Part shown: piece by piece, positions 1-6,650 of the stretch
Position numbering within the stretch: the first letter of the stretch is position 1
Layout of the letters: each line of letters opens with the position of its first letter
Source of the DNA: DATBMA01 sp036555105
Lineage (GTDB): Bacteria; Actinomycetota; Acidimicrobiia; Spongiisociales; ZC4RG35
Assembly: GCA_036555105.1 (NCBI GenBank)
Contig: DATBMA010000055.1
Coordinates: forward strand, 1 to 7,885
Direction: 5' to 3'
Length of the DNA stretch: 7,885 nt
Program-made: the position numbers and the translations under genes
Notes under the pieces: model-generated
The model's database searches: none
Seen by the model: the letters and a program-made list of their open reading frames with translations, nothing else
Told to the model about the DNA's origin: nothing

Positions 1-30
1 GAGCCGGTGGGCTGAGAGGCCTCAAACCAC

Positions 31-80
31 CGTTCTGGCGCGGGGATATGCCGCTATAGCTTCACAATCCCGCGCCAGAA
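31..80. repeat. Palindromic repeat, copy 1 (upstream of the DUF559-like gene)
   Basis: A 50-bp block that recurs at 1039-1088 with a single difference (T at 55, G at 1063). It is itself a hairpin: TTCTGGCGCGGG (33-44) pairs perfectly with CCCGCGCCAGAA (69-80) around a 24-nt loop. In this copy the stem can be lengthened outward: after one G/G mismatch (32/81), CCACC (27-31) pairs with GGTGG (82-86). The loop holds the 8-bp palindrome GCTATAGC (53-60). A frame open from position 3 ends here in FWRGDMPL and TAG (57-59), so this copy may carry the end of a gene that starts outside the window. No T-tract follows. It could be a dispersed REP-like element, a terminator, or the tail of a lost or truncated paralogue. 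Confidence 0.85.
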
Positions 81-143
81 GGGTGGAAGCGGGTTGTCGC
101 GAGAGGGTTCCAGCGCCGCCGTCCATCCGGCAGGCTCCCGGGT

Positions 144-1067
144 GTGGGACCTGATGGGCTCATCTTTTCGCTCGCGGAGCGTCAGTTCGGCTTGGTGGGC
201 AGGCGCCAGCTCCTCGGCATGGGAGTGAGCACCAAGCAAGCCCAGCACCGCGTACTGCGCGATCGGCTAGTCCCATTGTCGCCCGAGGTCCTGCGCGTAG
301 CCGGCTCGCCGCGCACCGACCATCAGGCGGCGATGGCAGGCGTGCTCGACGCCCCTCCGGGAGCTCACCTCTCCCACCGATCGGCGGCAGCCTGGTGGGG
401 GATTCCGGGGTTCCGCCTGTCCAACCCGATCGAGGTGGTTATTCCTTGGCAGGGGGCGGAGAAGCGAACCAGGCTTGCCCGCGTCCACTATCACCGCGAT
501 CTGCCCGCTGACCATCTTCTCCAGCGCGGGACCCTCCCAATCGTCTCGCCGGCGCTGACCATCTTCCTACTGGCCGGTACTGAAAGACCTGCCCGCGTCG
601 AACGAGCACTCGACAACGCCTGGGCTCGCCGCCTGATCACATATCGCCAACTGCATCAGCTGTTAGCCCGACTTGCCAAGCGGGGCCGGAACGGGATTCG
701 GTTGATGCGGAGCCTGCTGGCCGCGCGGCCACCGGACTACCGACCCCCGGAGAGTGGGCTGGAGGCGCGGGTGCAGAAGCTGGCATCAGACGTCGGAGTA
801 GCACTCCGCCGGCAGGTGGACGTAGGCGACAACGAGTGGATCGGACGAGTGGACTTCATTGTCGCCTGCACGCCGGATGTGATCGAGGTGCTCTCCCAGC
901 GCTACCACGGCTCGGTGCTTGATCGGGACGCCGATGCCCTGCGCTTCACCCGGTTGCGGCAGTCGGGTCGGCGAGTTCTCGCGGTTTGGGACACGGATGT
1001 CTGGGAGCGCCCCGAAGCGGTCAGTGAGGCCATTCAAACGTTCTGGCGCGGGGATATGCCGCGATAG
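144..1067 (+). CDS. AbiEi-like winged-helix / DUF559 (Vsr-like) endonuclease-domain protein
   Basis: The 307-residue product has the two-part build common in actinobacterial accessory genes. Residues ~7-55 look like the winged-helix domain of AbiEi-type antitoxins (FGLVGRRQLLGMGVS, then RLVPLSPEVLRVAG). Residues ~76-90 carry the usual HRSAAAWWGIPG stretch. Residues ~203-295 look like a DUF559/Vsr-type nuclease fold: ESGLEARV (203-210), RVDF (235-238, D237), VIEV (246-249, E248), RYHG (253-256) and a closing GRRVLAVWDTDV. The family's usual EVDG after the acidic strand reads EVLS here, so activity is uncertain. The start is GTG 144, chosen because the conserved N-terminus begins a few residues later; the ribosome site is weak. 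A TTA leucine codon (663-665) and a mixed codon choice set it apart from the metabolic genes. The last eight residues and the stop come from repeat copy 2. No cognate AbiEii toxin lies beside it. Function is a family-level inference; the cellular role is unknown. Confidence 0.75.
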   Translation: MGPDGLIFSLAERQFGLVGRRQLLGMGVSTKQAQHRVLRDRLVPLSPEVLRVAGSPRTDHQAAMAGVLDAPPGAHLSHRSAAAWWGIPGFRLSNPIEVVIPWQGAEKRTRLARVHYHRDLPADHLLQRGTLPIVSPALTIFLLAGTERPARVERALDNAWARRLITYRQLHQLLARLAKRGRNGIRLMRSLLAARPPDYRPPESGLEARVQKLASDVGVALRRQVDVGDNEWIGRVDFIVACTPDVIEVLSQRYHGSVLDRDADALRFTRLRQSGRRVLAVWDTDVWERPEAVSEAIQTFWRGDMPR

Positions 1068-1090
1068 CTTCACAATCCCGCGCCAGAACG
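1039..1090. repeat. Palindromic repeat, copy 2; possible bidirectional terminator
   Basis: This is the second copy of the element at 31-80. Its stem is 14 bp and perfect (1039-1052 with 1077-1090), with a 24-nt loop at 1053-1076. It sits between two converging genes: it includes the last eight codons and TAG (1065-1067) of the rightward gene and ends three bases before the TAG (1096-1094 on the minus strand) of the leftward ureohydrolase. That position fits a bidirectional terminator, although neither side has a T-tract, which is common in high-GC actinobacteria. Terminator function is inferred from structure and place; the repeat identity is seen directly. Confidence 0.8.
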
Positions 1091-1093
1091 GGT

Positions 1094-2110
1094 CTAGTCG
1101 GCCTGGCGCTCGGCCATGCCGTTGAGGGCCTCGAGTACCACCCGGTTGGCCAGGTAGGAAGTGATCTCACCAGGGCCGTCGTATGGGGGCGACACCTCGA
1201 CCACGTCGAGCCCGAGCACCTCGAGCTGCCTGCCGAGCCGGCGGACCGTGTCGAGCAGCTGGCGGGAGGTGAGCCCGCCGGGCTCCGGGGTGCCGGTAGC
1301 GGGGGCGAATCCCGGGTCAACCACGTCGATATCGACTGAGATGAAGATTCCCTTGGTACCGCCCTGCGAGGCGTAGTCCACCGCCTCGTCGACCACGGCC
1401 TCGAGGCCGCGGTCAACTATCTCGTTCATCATGTAGCTGCGCATCCGCTGTTCGCGCATCCATGCGATCACGTCGGGCTCCGGCCAGTAACCGCGCAGCC
1501 CGATCTGCACGAAGCGATGGCCCGGCACTGCCCCCGACTCGATCAGCCTCCGCATCGGGGTCCCGTGCCCGTAGAGCTGGCCGGACTGGGAGGCGCCGGT
1601 GTCGGCATGGGCATCAAAGTGGATGAGCCCGATCTGGCCGAATCCATGAACCCTGGCCACCCCGGTGGCATTGGGATAGGTGATGGTGTGGTCGCCCCCG
1701 AGGATGAAAGGGACCTTGCCCGCCTTCGTCACCAGTTCGACGACATCGGCGATGCGCTCGAGGGAGAGGTCGACCTGGCCGGGTACGACATAGACGTCGC
1801 CGATGTCGACCACCCCCAGGGCACCCAGGGCGTCGATGCCGGTAGGGAGGTGGGGCCGGTACCCATCCATCGCCCCGTAGTCGGCTTCTCTGATCGCTCG
1901 CGGCCCGAAGCGGGCGCCCGGCCGATAGGTGGTACCCCAGTCGAACGGCGCCCCCAGGATGACCACCCGTCCGTCTCCCAGGTCGTCGAGCTTGCGGGCC
2001 GGCACCCCGAGGTACGAGCTGCGGGAGGCGAACGAGAGGTACTCGGCGGTTGCGAAGGGAATCTCCGCCGCTCGCTGTTCGTAGGGAACCGAATAGGAGT
2101 CGTGGGGCAT
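1094..2110 (-). CDS. speB: Agmatinase / guanidinobutyrase-type ureohydrolase
   Basis: This is a binuclear-metal ureohydrolase of the arginase/agmatinase fold. It hydrolyses a guanidino group to urea plus an amine and is expected to be cytosolic with Mn (or Ni in some relatives). In the 338-residue product, all metal-ligand motifs are present: GGDH (138-141, H141), DAHAD (166-170, D166, H168, D170) and SVDIDVVDP (258-266, D260, D262). GTPEPGG (273-279) carries the conserved Glu277. The GHGTPMRRLI stretch (181-190) is typical of agmatinases and guanidinobutyrases rather than arginases. It is ~30 residues longer than E. coli SpeB because of an N-terminal arm, as in many actinobacterial and guanidinobutyrase homologues. 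It lies 56 bp behind the aldehyde dehydrogenase on the same strand, so the two are probably one transcript. The ATG has only a weak ribosome site. The symbol follows the family; the substrate could be agmatine, 4-guanidinobutyrate, guanidinopropionate or guanidine. Confidence 0.88.
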   Translation of the reverse strand: MPHDSYSVPYEQRAAEIPFATAEYLSFASRSSYLGVPARKLDDLGDGRVVILGAPFDWGTTYRPGARFGPRAIREADYGAMDGYRPHLPTGIDALGALGVVDIGDVYVVPGQVDLSLERIADVVELVTKAGKVPFILGGDHTITYPNATGVARVHGFGQIGLIHFDAHADTGASQSGQLYGHGTPMRRLIESGAVPGHRFVQIGLRGYWPEPDVIAWMREQRMRSYMMNEIVDRGLEAVVDEAVDYASQGGTKGIFISVDIDVVDPGFAPATGTPEPGGLTSRQLLDTVRRLGRQLEVLGLDVVEVSPPYDGPGEITSYLANRVVLEALNGMAERQAD

Positions 2111-2166
2111 GGGCCTACGGTACCGAGCGGCCTCTCCGATTCAGGGCAAGTACGCCGCCTCCGAGC

Positions 2167-3603
2167 TCAATCCTGGCGAAGGTTGAAGACGACCGTCTGC
2201 AGATCGGTGAATTCCTCGATTCGTTGCCTTCCCCAGCCGGTGTCGGTCCCTGCTGCACCCCCGAACGGCTGGAACGTCTCCCAGAAGTCGGTCGTGTCGT
2301 TGATCACGACCGTGCCGGAGCGAATCCGGTCGGCGTACCAGAAGGCCTTGGAGAGGTCGTTGGTGAACACCGCCGCCTGCAGCCCGAGGTTGGTCCGGTT
2401 GGCCAGGGCGGCCGCCTCCTCATCGTCCGCCACGGTCAGAATCGGCACCACCGGCCCGAACGACTCCTCACGCGAAACCAGCGAGTCCTCTGGCACCCGG
2501 TCGAGGATCGTGAACTGGTAGTAGAGATCGGTCGGGTACCCCTCGGCCCGCCCGCCTCCGATCAGGACCTCGGCCCCGCGTTCGGCGGCGTCGGCCAGAT
2601 GACGGTCCATCTTCGCCGCCACCGGCTCGTTGTTTAGGGGGCCCATGTTGGTGGCGTCGTCAAACGGGTCACCCAACTGCACCGCGGCGGCGGCTTTGAG
2701 GGCTGCCTCGACGAAGCGGTCGTGCACCGACTCGAGGACGATGGTTCGCTCGGTGGCTGTGCAGACCTGGCCGGCGTTGTAGTAGGCGCCGTACACCGCG
2801 GCCTCGGCTGCCTTCTCCACCTCACCGTCGTCGCTGACGATGAGGGGCCCGTTGCCCGACATCTCCATGATCGAGCGCTTGAGCCCCATCCGCGAGACAA
2901 TCTTCCGCCCCGTGTCCGATGAGCCGGTGAAGCTGACCCCGTCGACTCCTGGATGGGTGACCAGCCAGTCGCCGACATCACCGCCACCGGGGAGCACCGA
3001 GATGGCCCCTTCGGGGAATCCGGCCTCGGTGAGGATCCTGGCCGCCTCCAGCATGGCCCAACTGGTGTTCTCGGGCGGCTTGACGATGACGGCATTGCCG
3101 GTGGCGAGCCCCGGTCCCACCGTCTCCATCGGAATCATCACCGGGAAGTTCCATGGCGTTACTGCGGCCCAGACACCCACCGGGCGACGCACCGTGAACA
3201 TCCGCCGGTTGCGCTCGGTGGTCGGGATGAGGTCGCCCTTCAGCCGCTTCACGTCCTCGGCGGCGATCTGGAGGTAGTCGGCCGACTCGGCAATGTCGTC
3301 GACGGCCTCGGCCCTAAAGGGCTTGCCCTGCTCGAGGGTGAGGATCCGAGCGATGCGGTCTACCTCCTCCTCCCAGAGCTCATAAGCCCGCATGCATGCG
3401 GCCGCCCGCTCGAAAGGTGACCAGTACCGCATCTCCTCGGTCGCCGACCGAGCGGCCCTGACCGCCTCGTCTACGTCGGCCTGCGAGGGAATGGGCACGT
3501 TGGCAATGTGCTCGCCGGTGGCAGGGGAAATCAACTCGTGATGGCGGTCTCCGGTGCCGTCCGTCCACTTGCCCCCCACCAGTATCTGCAGGTCCTTGGC
3601 CAT
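2167..3603 (-). CDS. NAD(P)-dependent aldehyde dehydrogenase, semialdehyde type
   Basis: This enzyme oxidises an aldehyde to the carboxylate in the cytosol. The 478-residue product matches the usual length of succinate-semialdehyde and betaine-aldehyde dehydrogenases. Visible landmarks: TPWNFP (149-154) with oxyanion Asn152; KPPENT (175-180), where K175 and E178 contact the cofactor and Glu at this place favours NAD; FTGS (225-228); general base Glu247 in MEMSGNGP; nucleophile Cys281 in GQVCTATER; and EESFGPV (379-385), whose Glu380 binds the nicotinamide ribose. Two motifs depart from the common form: EMSGN for ELGGK/N, and PFGGAAGTDTGWGR (447-460) for PFGG.K.SG.GRE. The start at 3603 is chosen because MAKDLQILVGGKW begins the fold and a purine-rich GGAGAGGG lies just upstream; longer readings on this frame have no family match. 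It heads the leftward pair with the ureohydrolase and diverges from the aminotransferase operon, so it may act on the aldehyde made there. Confidence 0.9.
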   Translation of the reverse strand: MAKDLQILVGGKWTDGTGDRHHELISPATGEHIANVPIPSQADVDEAVRAARSATEEMRYWSPFERAAACMRAYELWEEEVDRIARILTLEQGKPFRAEAVDDIAESADYLQIAAEDVKRLKGDLIPTTERNRRMFTVRRPVGVWAAVTPWNFPVMIPMETVGPGLATGNAVIVKPPENTSWAMLEAARILTEAGFPEGAISVLPGGGDVGDWLVTHPGVDGVSFTGSSDTGRKIVSRMGLKRSIMEMSGNGPLIVSDDGEVEKAAEAAVYGAYYNAGQVCTATERTIVLESVHDRFVEAALKAAAAVQLGDPFDDATNMGPLNNEPVAAKMDRHLADAAERGAEVLIGGGRAEGYPTDLYYQFTILDRVPEDSLVSREESFGPVVPILTVADDEEAAALANRTNLGLQAAVFTNDLSKAFWYADRIRSGTVVINDTTDFWETFQPFGGAAGTDTGWGRQRIEEFTDLQTVVFNLRQD

Positions 3604-3649
3604 TCCCTCTCCGATCCGGGTCCGGCCCAACCTACCAAACCTCGCCAGA

Positions 3650-3665
3650 ACCGGTCCGGGCCGGT
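3650..3665. promoter_or_regulatory. Interrupted palindrome, possible operator
   Basis: ACCGG (3650-3654) and CCGGT (3661-3665) are perfect inverted copies around a 6-bp centre, 47 bp upstream of the aldehyde dehydrogenase start. The size and place would suit a dimeric repressor site. GC-rich palindromes of this size also arise by chance in such a genome, and no regulator gene is in the window. Confidence 0.25.
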
Positions 3666-3800
3666 GGCTACCATGGCAACAGGAGAGATGATGCTCTACC
3701 AAGGCGCCCTGTGGGCGTGCCCTCGCTGGGGGTGATAGATGGAGAAACGTTCCGTCCCCACCCACCGGTGAGCTTCTTCCAGGTCCGGCGGGCACGAGTA

Positions 3801-3927
3801 GCCGAGAGTGCCGTTCTCGGCGTCACGAGCGGGATGGGATAGCAGCGGCCAACAGGCCGCCGAACACCCACAGAAGCAAACGGACGAGCGGCGCGAAACG
3901 CGCCGAGGCACGCAGGGAGGTTTCCCC
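3801..3927 (+). promoter_or_regulatory. Hairpin-rich 5' leader of the aminotransferase operon
   Basis: Three perfect stems lie in a row before the start codon. The first is GCCGAGA/TCTCGGC (3801-3807 with 3815-3821, 7-nt loop). The second is GCGGCC/GGCCGC (3845-3850 with 3855-3860, loop AACA). The third is CGGCGCG/CGCGCCG (3889-3895 with 3899-3905, loop AAA). The first is flanked by two CACGAG copies (3793-3798, 3824-3829). A fourth short stem, GGGA-GGTT-TCCC (3915-3926), would enclose the ribosome binding site. The arrangement suggests a structured RNA leader, but I could match it to no known riboswitch, and whether it is transcribed is not shown by the sequence. Confidence 0.4.
3914..3920 (+). 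promoter_or_regulatory. Ribosome binding site that fixes the aminotransferase start
   Basis: AGGGAGG lies 7 bases before ATG 3928. It decides against an in-frame ATG at 3808, which has no such site and would add 40 residues read through the leader hairpins. Confidence 0.8.
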
Positions 3928-5274
3928 ATGGGGCTGCAAGGCACCCAGACCGCGCAATGGTTCGAGCGGGCACGCAATGTTCTTGTCAATGGCGTGTCCA
4001 GCGGATATCGGTATTCGGGCGATGACGACACCTTGGTGATCAGCCACGGTGAGGGTGGCTACATCTGGGACATGGACGGACGGCGCTACCTCGACTTTCA
4101 GTGCGGCTGGGGGACCAACATCCTCGGGCACGGCGATCCCGATGTCGCTGCTGCAGTGGCCGAGGCAGTGACCTCATGCACCTCATTCGCCATGACTCAG
4201 CAACGCGAGGTGGAGGCAGCCGAGAAGGTGGTTTCCTGCCTCAGGTGGCCCGAGCGGATGCGGTTCACCAACACGGGGGCAGAGGCGACGATGCACGCCA
4301 TCCGCCTGGCCCGGGGCGTCACCGGTCGCGACCTGATCCTCAAATTCGAGGGGACCTATCACGGCGCCCATGACTACGTGCTCTTCACCACCCCCGGTGC
4401 CCCGCCCGGTGACCTGGGATCTCGCCGCCGGCCGATTCCCCACCAGGCCTCGTCTGGCATCCCCGAGGCCATCCGCACCTACATCCGCACCCTTCCGTTC
4501 AACGACGTCGAGCAGGTCGAGGCGTTCTTCGAGGACCACGGGCACGAGGTGGCGGCGATCCTGGCCGAGCCGATGTTGGGCAACTCCTTCGGGATCCTGC
4601 CCGAGCCCGGGTTCCTGGAGACACTGCGGCGCCTGTGCGACGAGTACTCCAGCGTCTTGATCTTCGACGAGGTCAAGACCGGATTCCGGATCGGGTTGGG
4701 CGGTGCTGTCGAGGCGTTTGGTGTGATCCCCGACATCGGGACCTATGCCAAGGCCATCGGCAACGGGCTTCCCGTCGCCGCGATCGCCATGAACGCCAGG
4801 ATGGCAGCCGGCTTGCAGGCAGGCGGCATCTTCCAGGGCGGCACTTACAGCGGCAACGGGGTCAGCGCCGCCGCCGTCCATGCCACCCTCAGCAAGCTGG
4901 AAACGGGCGAGCCGTTTCGGCGAATCGAGGAGACCGGCACTGCGCTCATGGAAGGCCTGCAGAAGATCCTCGACGCCAAGGGGGTCGAATCGAAGGTGGT
5001 GGGCAAGCCCGCCATGTTCTCGATCTTCATGGGAGAGGGGACCCCGCGCGAATTCCGCGATGCTGCTCGCCACGATCATCGGCTGCACGCGGCGACGGTG
5101 CTGGGAATGATCGAACGAGGGGTGATGCCCTGTTACGACGCCCTCGAGCCGTGGTTCTTGTGCGCGGCCCACAATGCCGAGGATGTCGCCATCACGCTGG
5201 CCGCCTTCGAAGAATCACTCGAGGAGACCTTGGCCCGGGCCGGCGACATTCCTGCTCTGTTCGACGAAGCGTGA
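3928..5274 (+). CDS. Class III PLP-dependent aminotransferase, glutamate-1-semialdehyde aminomutase-like
   Basis: This is a fold-type I PLP enzyme that moves an amino group between an amine or amino acid and a keto acid or aldehyde. In the 448-residue product: NTGAEAT (115-121) binds the cofactor phosphate, GTYHG (142-146) supplies the aromatic residue stacking on PLP, AEPMLGN (213-219) holds the conserved Glu, IFDEVKTGFR (245-254) gives Asp247 for the ring nitrogen, YAKAIGNGLP (273-282) has Schiff-base Lys275, and GGTYSGN (304-310) gives the phosphate-binding Thr306. FDEVKTGFR and the NTGAEAT block resemble HemL more than GABA or acetylornithine transaminases. The catabolic neighbours and the divergent aldehyde dehydrogenase argue against a haem role, so it is better called a HemL-like aminotransferase of unknown substrate. 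It opens the rightward operon and overlaps the next gene by 4 bases. Confidence 0.88.
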   Translation: MGLQGTQTAQWFERARNVLVNGVSSGYRYSGDDDTLVISHGEGGYIWDMDGRRYLDFQCGWGTNILGHGDPDVAAAVAEAVTSCTSFAMTQQREVEAAEKVVSCLRWPERMRFTNTGAEATMHAIRLARGVTGRDLILKFEGTYHGAHDYVLFTTPGAPPGDLGSRRRPIPHQASSGIPEAIRTYIRTLPFNDVEQVEAFFEDHGHEVAAILAEPMLGNSFGILPEPGFLETLRRLCDEYSSVLIFDEVKTGFRIGLGGAVEAFGVIPDIGTYAKAIGNGLPVAAIAMNARMAAGLQAGGIFQGGTYSGNGVSAAAVHATLSKLETGEPFRRIEETGTALMEGLQKILDAKGVESKVVGKPAMFSIFMGEGTPREFRDAARHDHRLHAATVLGMIERGVMPCYDALEPWFLCAAHNAEDVAITLAAFEESLEETLARAGDIPALFDEA

Positions 5275-6650
5275 GCTACCGCTCGCTCAGCCTCTGGCAC
5301 GACACACTGCCGGAAGGGGAGCCGGTGCCGCGTGTCGGTTTGGAGGGCCCCGCCGATGCCGACGTGGTGATCGTCGGCGCCGGCTACACCGGGCTGTGGA
5401 CCGCCTACTACCTGGCTGAGAAGCAGCCCGACCTCCGCATCGTGGTCCTGGAGGCAGAGGTTGCCGGGTTCGGGGCATCCGGCCGCAATGGTGGGTGGTG
5501 CGCCGGTGAGATCGCCGGGTCCCGCCGCCGCATCGCTGAACGGCATGGGCGGGGTGCGGTCACCGCCATCTGGCGGGAGATGTTCAAGACGGTCGACGAG
5601 GTCGGCCGGGCGATCGAGGCGGAGGCGATCGACTGCGGCTTCGTCAAGTCCGGGATCCTCACTTTCGCTTCGATCCCAGCCCACGTGCCGCGGCTTCGGG
5701 CCCAGATCGAGGAGGAGCGAGAGTGGGGATTCGGGGAGGAGGACTTTCGCTGGCTCGACCAGCCCGAAGCCGAGGCCAGGCTGCGGGCTCAAGGCATTGG
5801 GGGAGCCGTGTTCACGCCCCACGCCGCCGCCATCCACCCTGCCCGGCTGGCGCGAGGTCTGGCTGAGGCAGTTGAGCGGCACGGAGTGAAGCTTTACGAG
5901 CAGACCCCGGTCCTGTTGATCAGGCCGGGGGAGGCGGTGACCGGTGCCGGGACCGTGAGCGCGCCGGTGGTGCTCAGGTGCACGGAGGCATTCACGGTCG
6001 ACATGCCCGGAGAGCGCCGGCGGTTCGTCCCGGTCTACTCGCTGATGGTCGCCACCGAACCTCTTTCGGAGGCGACATGGGACTCCATCGGCCTGGCCGG
6101 CAGGGAGGTGTTCAACGACGCCCGTCATCTGATCATCTACGGCCAGCGCACAGAGGACGGGCGTTTCGCTTTCGGGGGGCGGGGGGCGCCATATCACCTC
6201 GGATCGACCATCCGGCCAGAGTGGGAGCGGAGCCCATCAACCCATCAGCAGGTGGCGGCCAGCCTCAGGGCACTGTTCCCGCAAATCGGGGACGCCGCCA
6301 TCACTCACGAGTGGGGGGGAGCCGTGGCTGTCCCCCGCGACTGGCGACCCACGGTGCGCTTCGACCCGCTCACGGGTCTCGGAACCGCCGGCGGGTATGT
6401 AGGCGAAGGTGTGGCTGCCGCCAACCTGGCCGGGCGGACGCTGTCCGATCTCGTACTGGGGCGCTCCACCGAGCTGACCCGGCTTCCGTGGGTGGGCCAT
6501 CGCTCCCGGAGATGGGAGATCGAGCCACTGCGATGGACCGGGGTCAACCTCGGGCGCATCGTGGCGGGGGCCGCAGACCGGGCCGAGCTGCGCAGTGGCA
6601 AGCCGTCGAAAGTGATGGCGGGGATGCTCGATACGCTGCTGGGCAGGTAG
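5271..6650 (+). CDS. FAD-dependent amine oxidoreductase, PuuB / DAO family
   Basis: This flavoprotein of the D-amino-acid oxidase superfamily resembles gamma-glutamylputrescine oxidase (PuuB) and related glycine/sarcosine-type oxidases, which oxidise a C-N bond to an imine that hydrolyses to aldehyde or keto acid plus amine or ammonia. In the 459-residue product: LSLWHDTLP (7-14 region) is the typical PuuB-like N-terminus; DVVIVGAGYTG (31-41) is the Rossmann FAD-binding loop; GFGASGRNGGW (66-76) is the second FAD contact; PVYSLMVATEPL (254-265) and FAFGGRG (299-305) are family signatures; and GGYVGEGV (374-381) closes the FAD site. The full domain is present. The start is GTG 5271, overlapping the aminotransferase stop as GTGA, so the two are translationally coupled without their own ribosome site. 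The reading frame stays open upstream to 4635, but that stretch only shadows the aminotransferase. Substrate is unproven. Confidence 0.88.
   Translation: MSYRSLSLWHDTLPEGEPVPRVGLEGPADADVVIVGAGYTGLWTAYYLAEKQPDLRIVVLEAEVAGFGASGRNGGWCAGEIAGSRRRIAERHGRGAVTAIWREMFKTVDEVGRAIEAEAIDCGFVKSGILTFASIPAHVPRLRAQIEEEREWGFGEEDFRWLDQPEAEARLRAQGIGGAVFTPHAAAIHPARLARGLAEAVERHGVKLYEQTPVLLIRPGEAVTGAGTVSAPVVLRCTEAFTVDMPGERRRFVPVYSLMVATEPLSEATWDSIGLAGREVFNDARHLIIYGQRTEDGRFAFGGRGAPYHLGSTIRPEWERSPSTHQQVAASLRALFPQIGDAAITHEWGGAVAVPRDWRPTVRFDPLTGLGTAGGYVGEGVAAANLAGRTLSDLVLGRSTELTRLPWVGHRSRRWEIEPLRWTGVNLGRIVAGAADRAELRSGKPSKVMAGMLDTLLGR

Larger units (their letters stand above)
3604..3927. promoter_or_regulatory. Divergent control region between the aldehyde dehydrogenase and aminotransferase
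   Basis: These 324 bases separate two divergently read operons and must carry promoters for both. I see no convincing -35/-10 pair on either strand. Near the left gene there is an interrupted palindrome (ACCGG, 6 bases, CCGGT; 3650-3665), which could be an operator. The right half is rich in hairpins (listed separately). The ribosome site for the leftward gene is GGAGAGGG on the minus strand (3612-3605). No small gene was convincing here. Confidence 0.6.

Noticed and set aside
54..248. Small leftward frame ending in FWRGIVKL inside repeat copy 1
   Set aside because: It is antisense to the start of the nuclease-like gene and has no ribosome site. Its tail is explained by the palindrome, so it is recorded as a property of the repeat only.
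1517..2521. Long rightward open frame across the ureohydrolase and the end of the dehydrogenase
   Set aside because: It is antisense to two genes with intact catalytic motifs, has no recognisable domain, and is of a kind common in high-GC DNA.
3643..3656. CGCCAGAACCGGTC, resembling the right edge of the repeat at 1081-1094
   Set aside because: It is a 13/14 match without the left arm or loop; too short to call a third copy.
3604..3795. N-terminal extension of the aldehyde dehydrogenase
   Set aside because: The extra 64 residues match no part of the family, and a purine-rich ribosome site precedes ATG 3603.
3790..3830. Two ACGA motifs recalling the paired ACGR loops of guanidine-II riboswitches
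   Set aside because: Neither ACGA is capped by a stable stem: flanking bases give at most one or two pairs before mismatches.
3880..3920. GGACGAG in the leader, recalling the guanidine-III riboswitch
   Set aside because: The second conserved segment (AGGACAAG) and the pseudoknot pairing are missing; the following bases form a simple local hairpin instead.
4183..5172. Long leftward open frame opposite the aminotransferase
   Set aside because: It is a shadow of the aminotransferase with no family motifs or ribosome site.
4635..5270. Upstream extension of the FAD oxidoreductase frame
   Set aside because: It reads through the aminotransferase in another frame as arginine-rich noise; the family N-terminus begins at GTG 5271.
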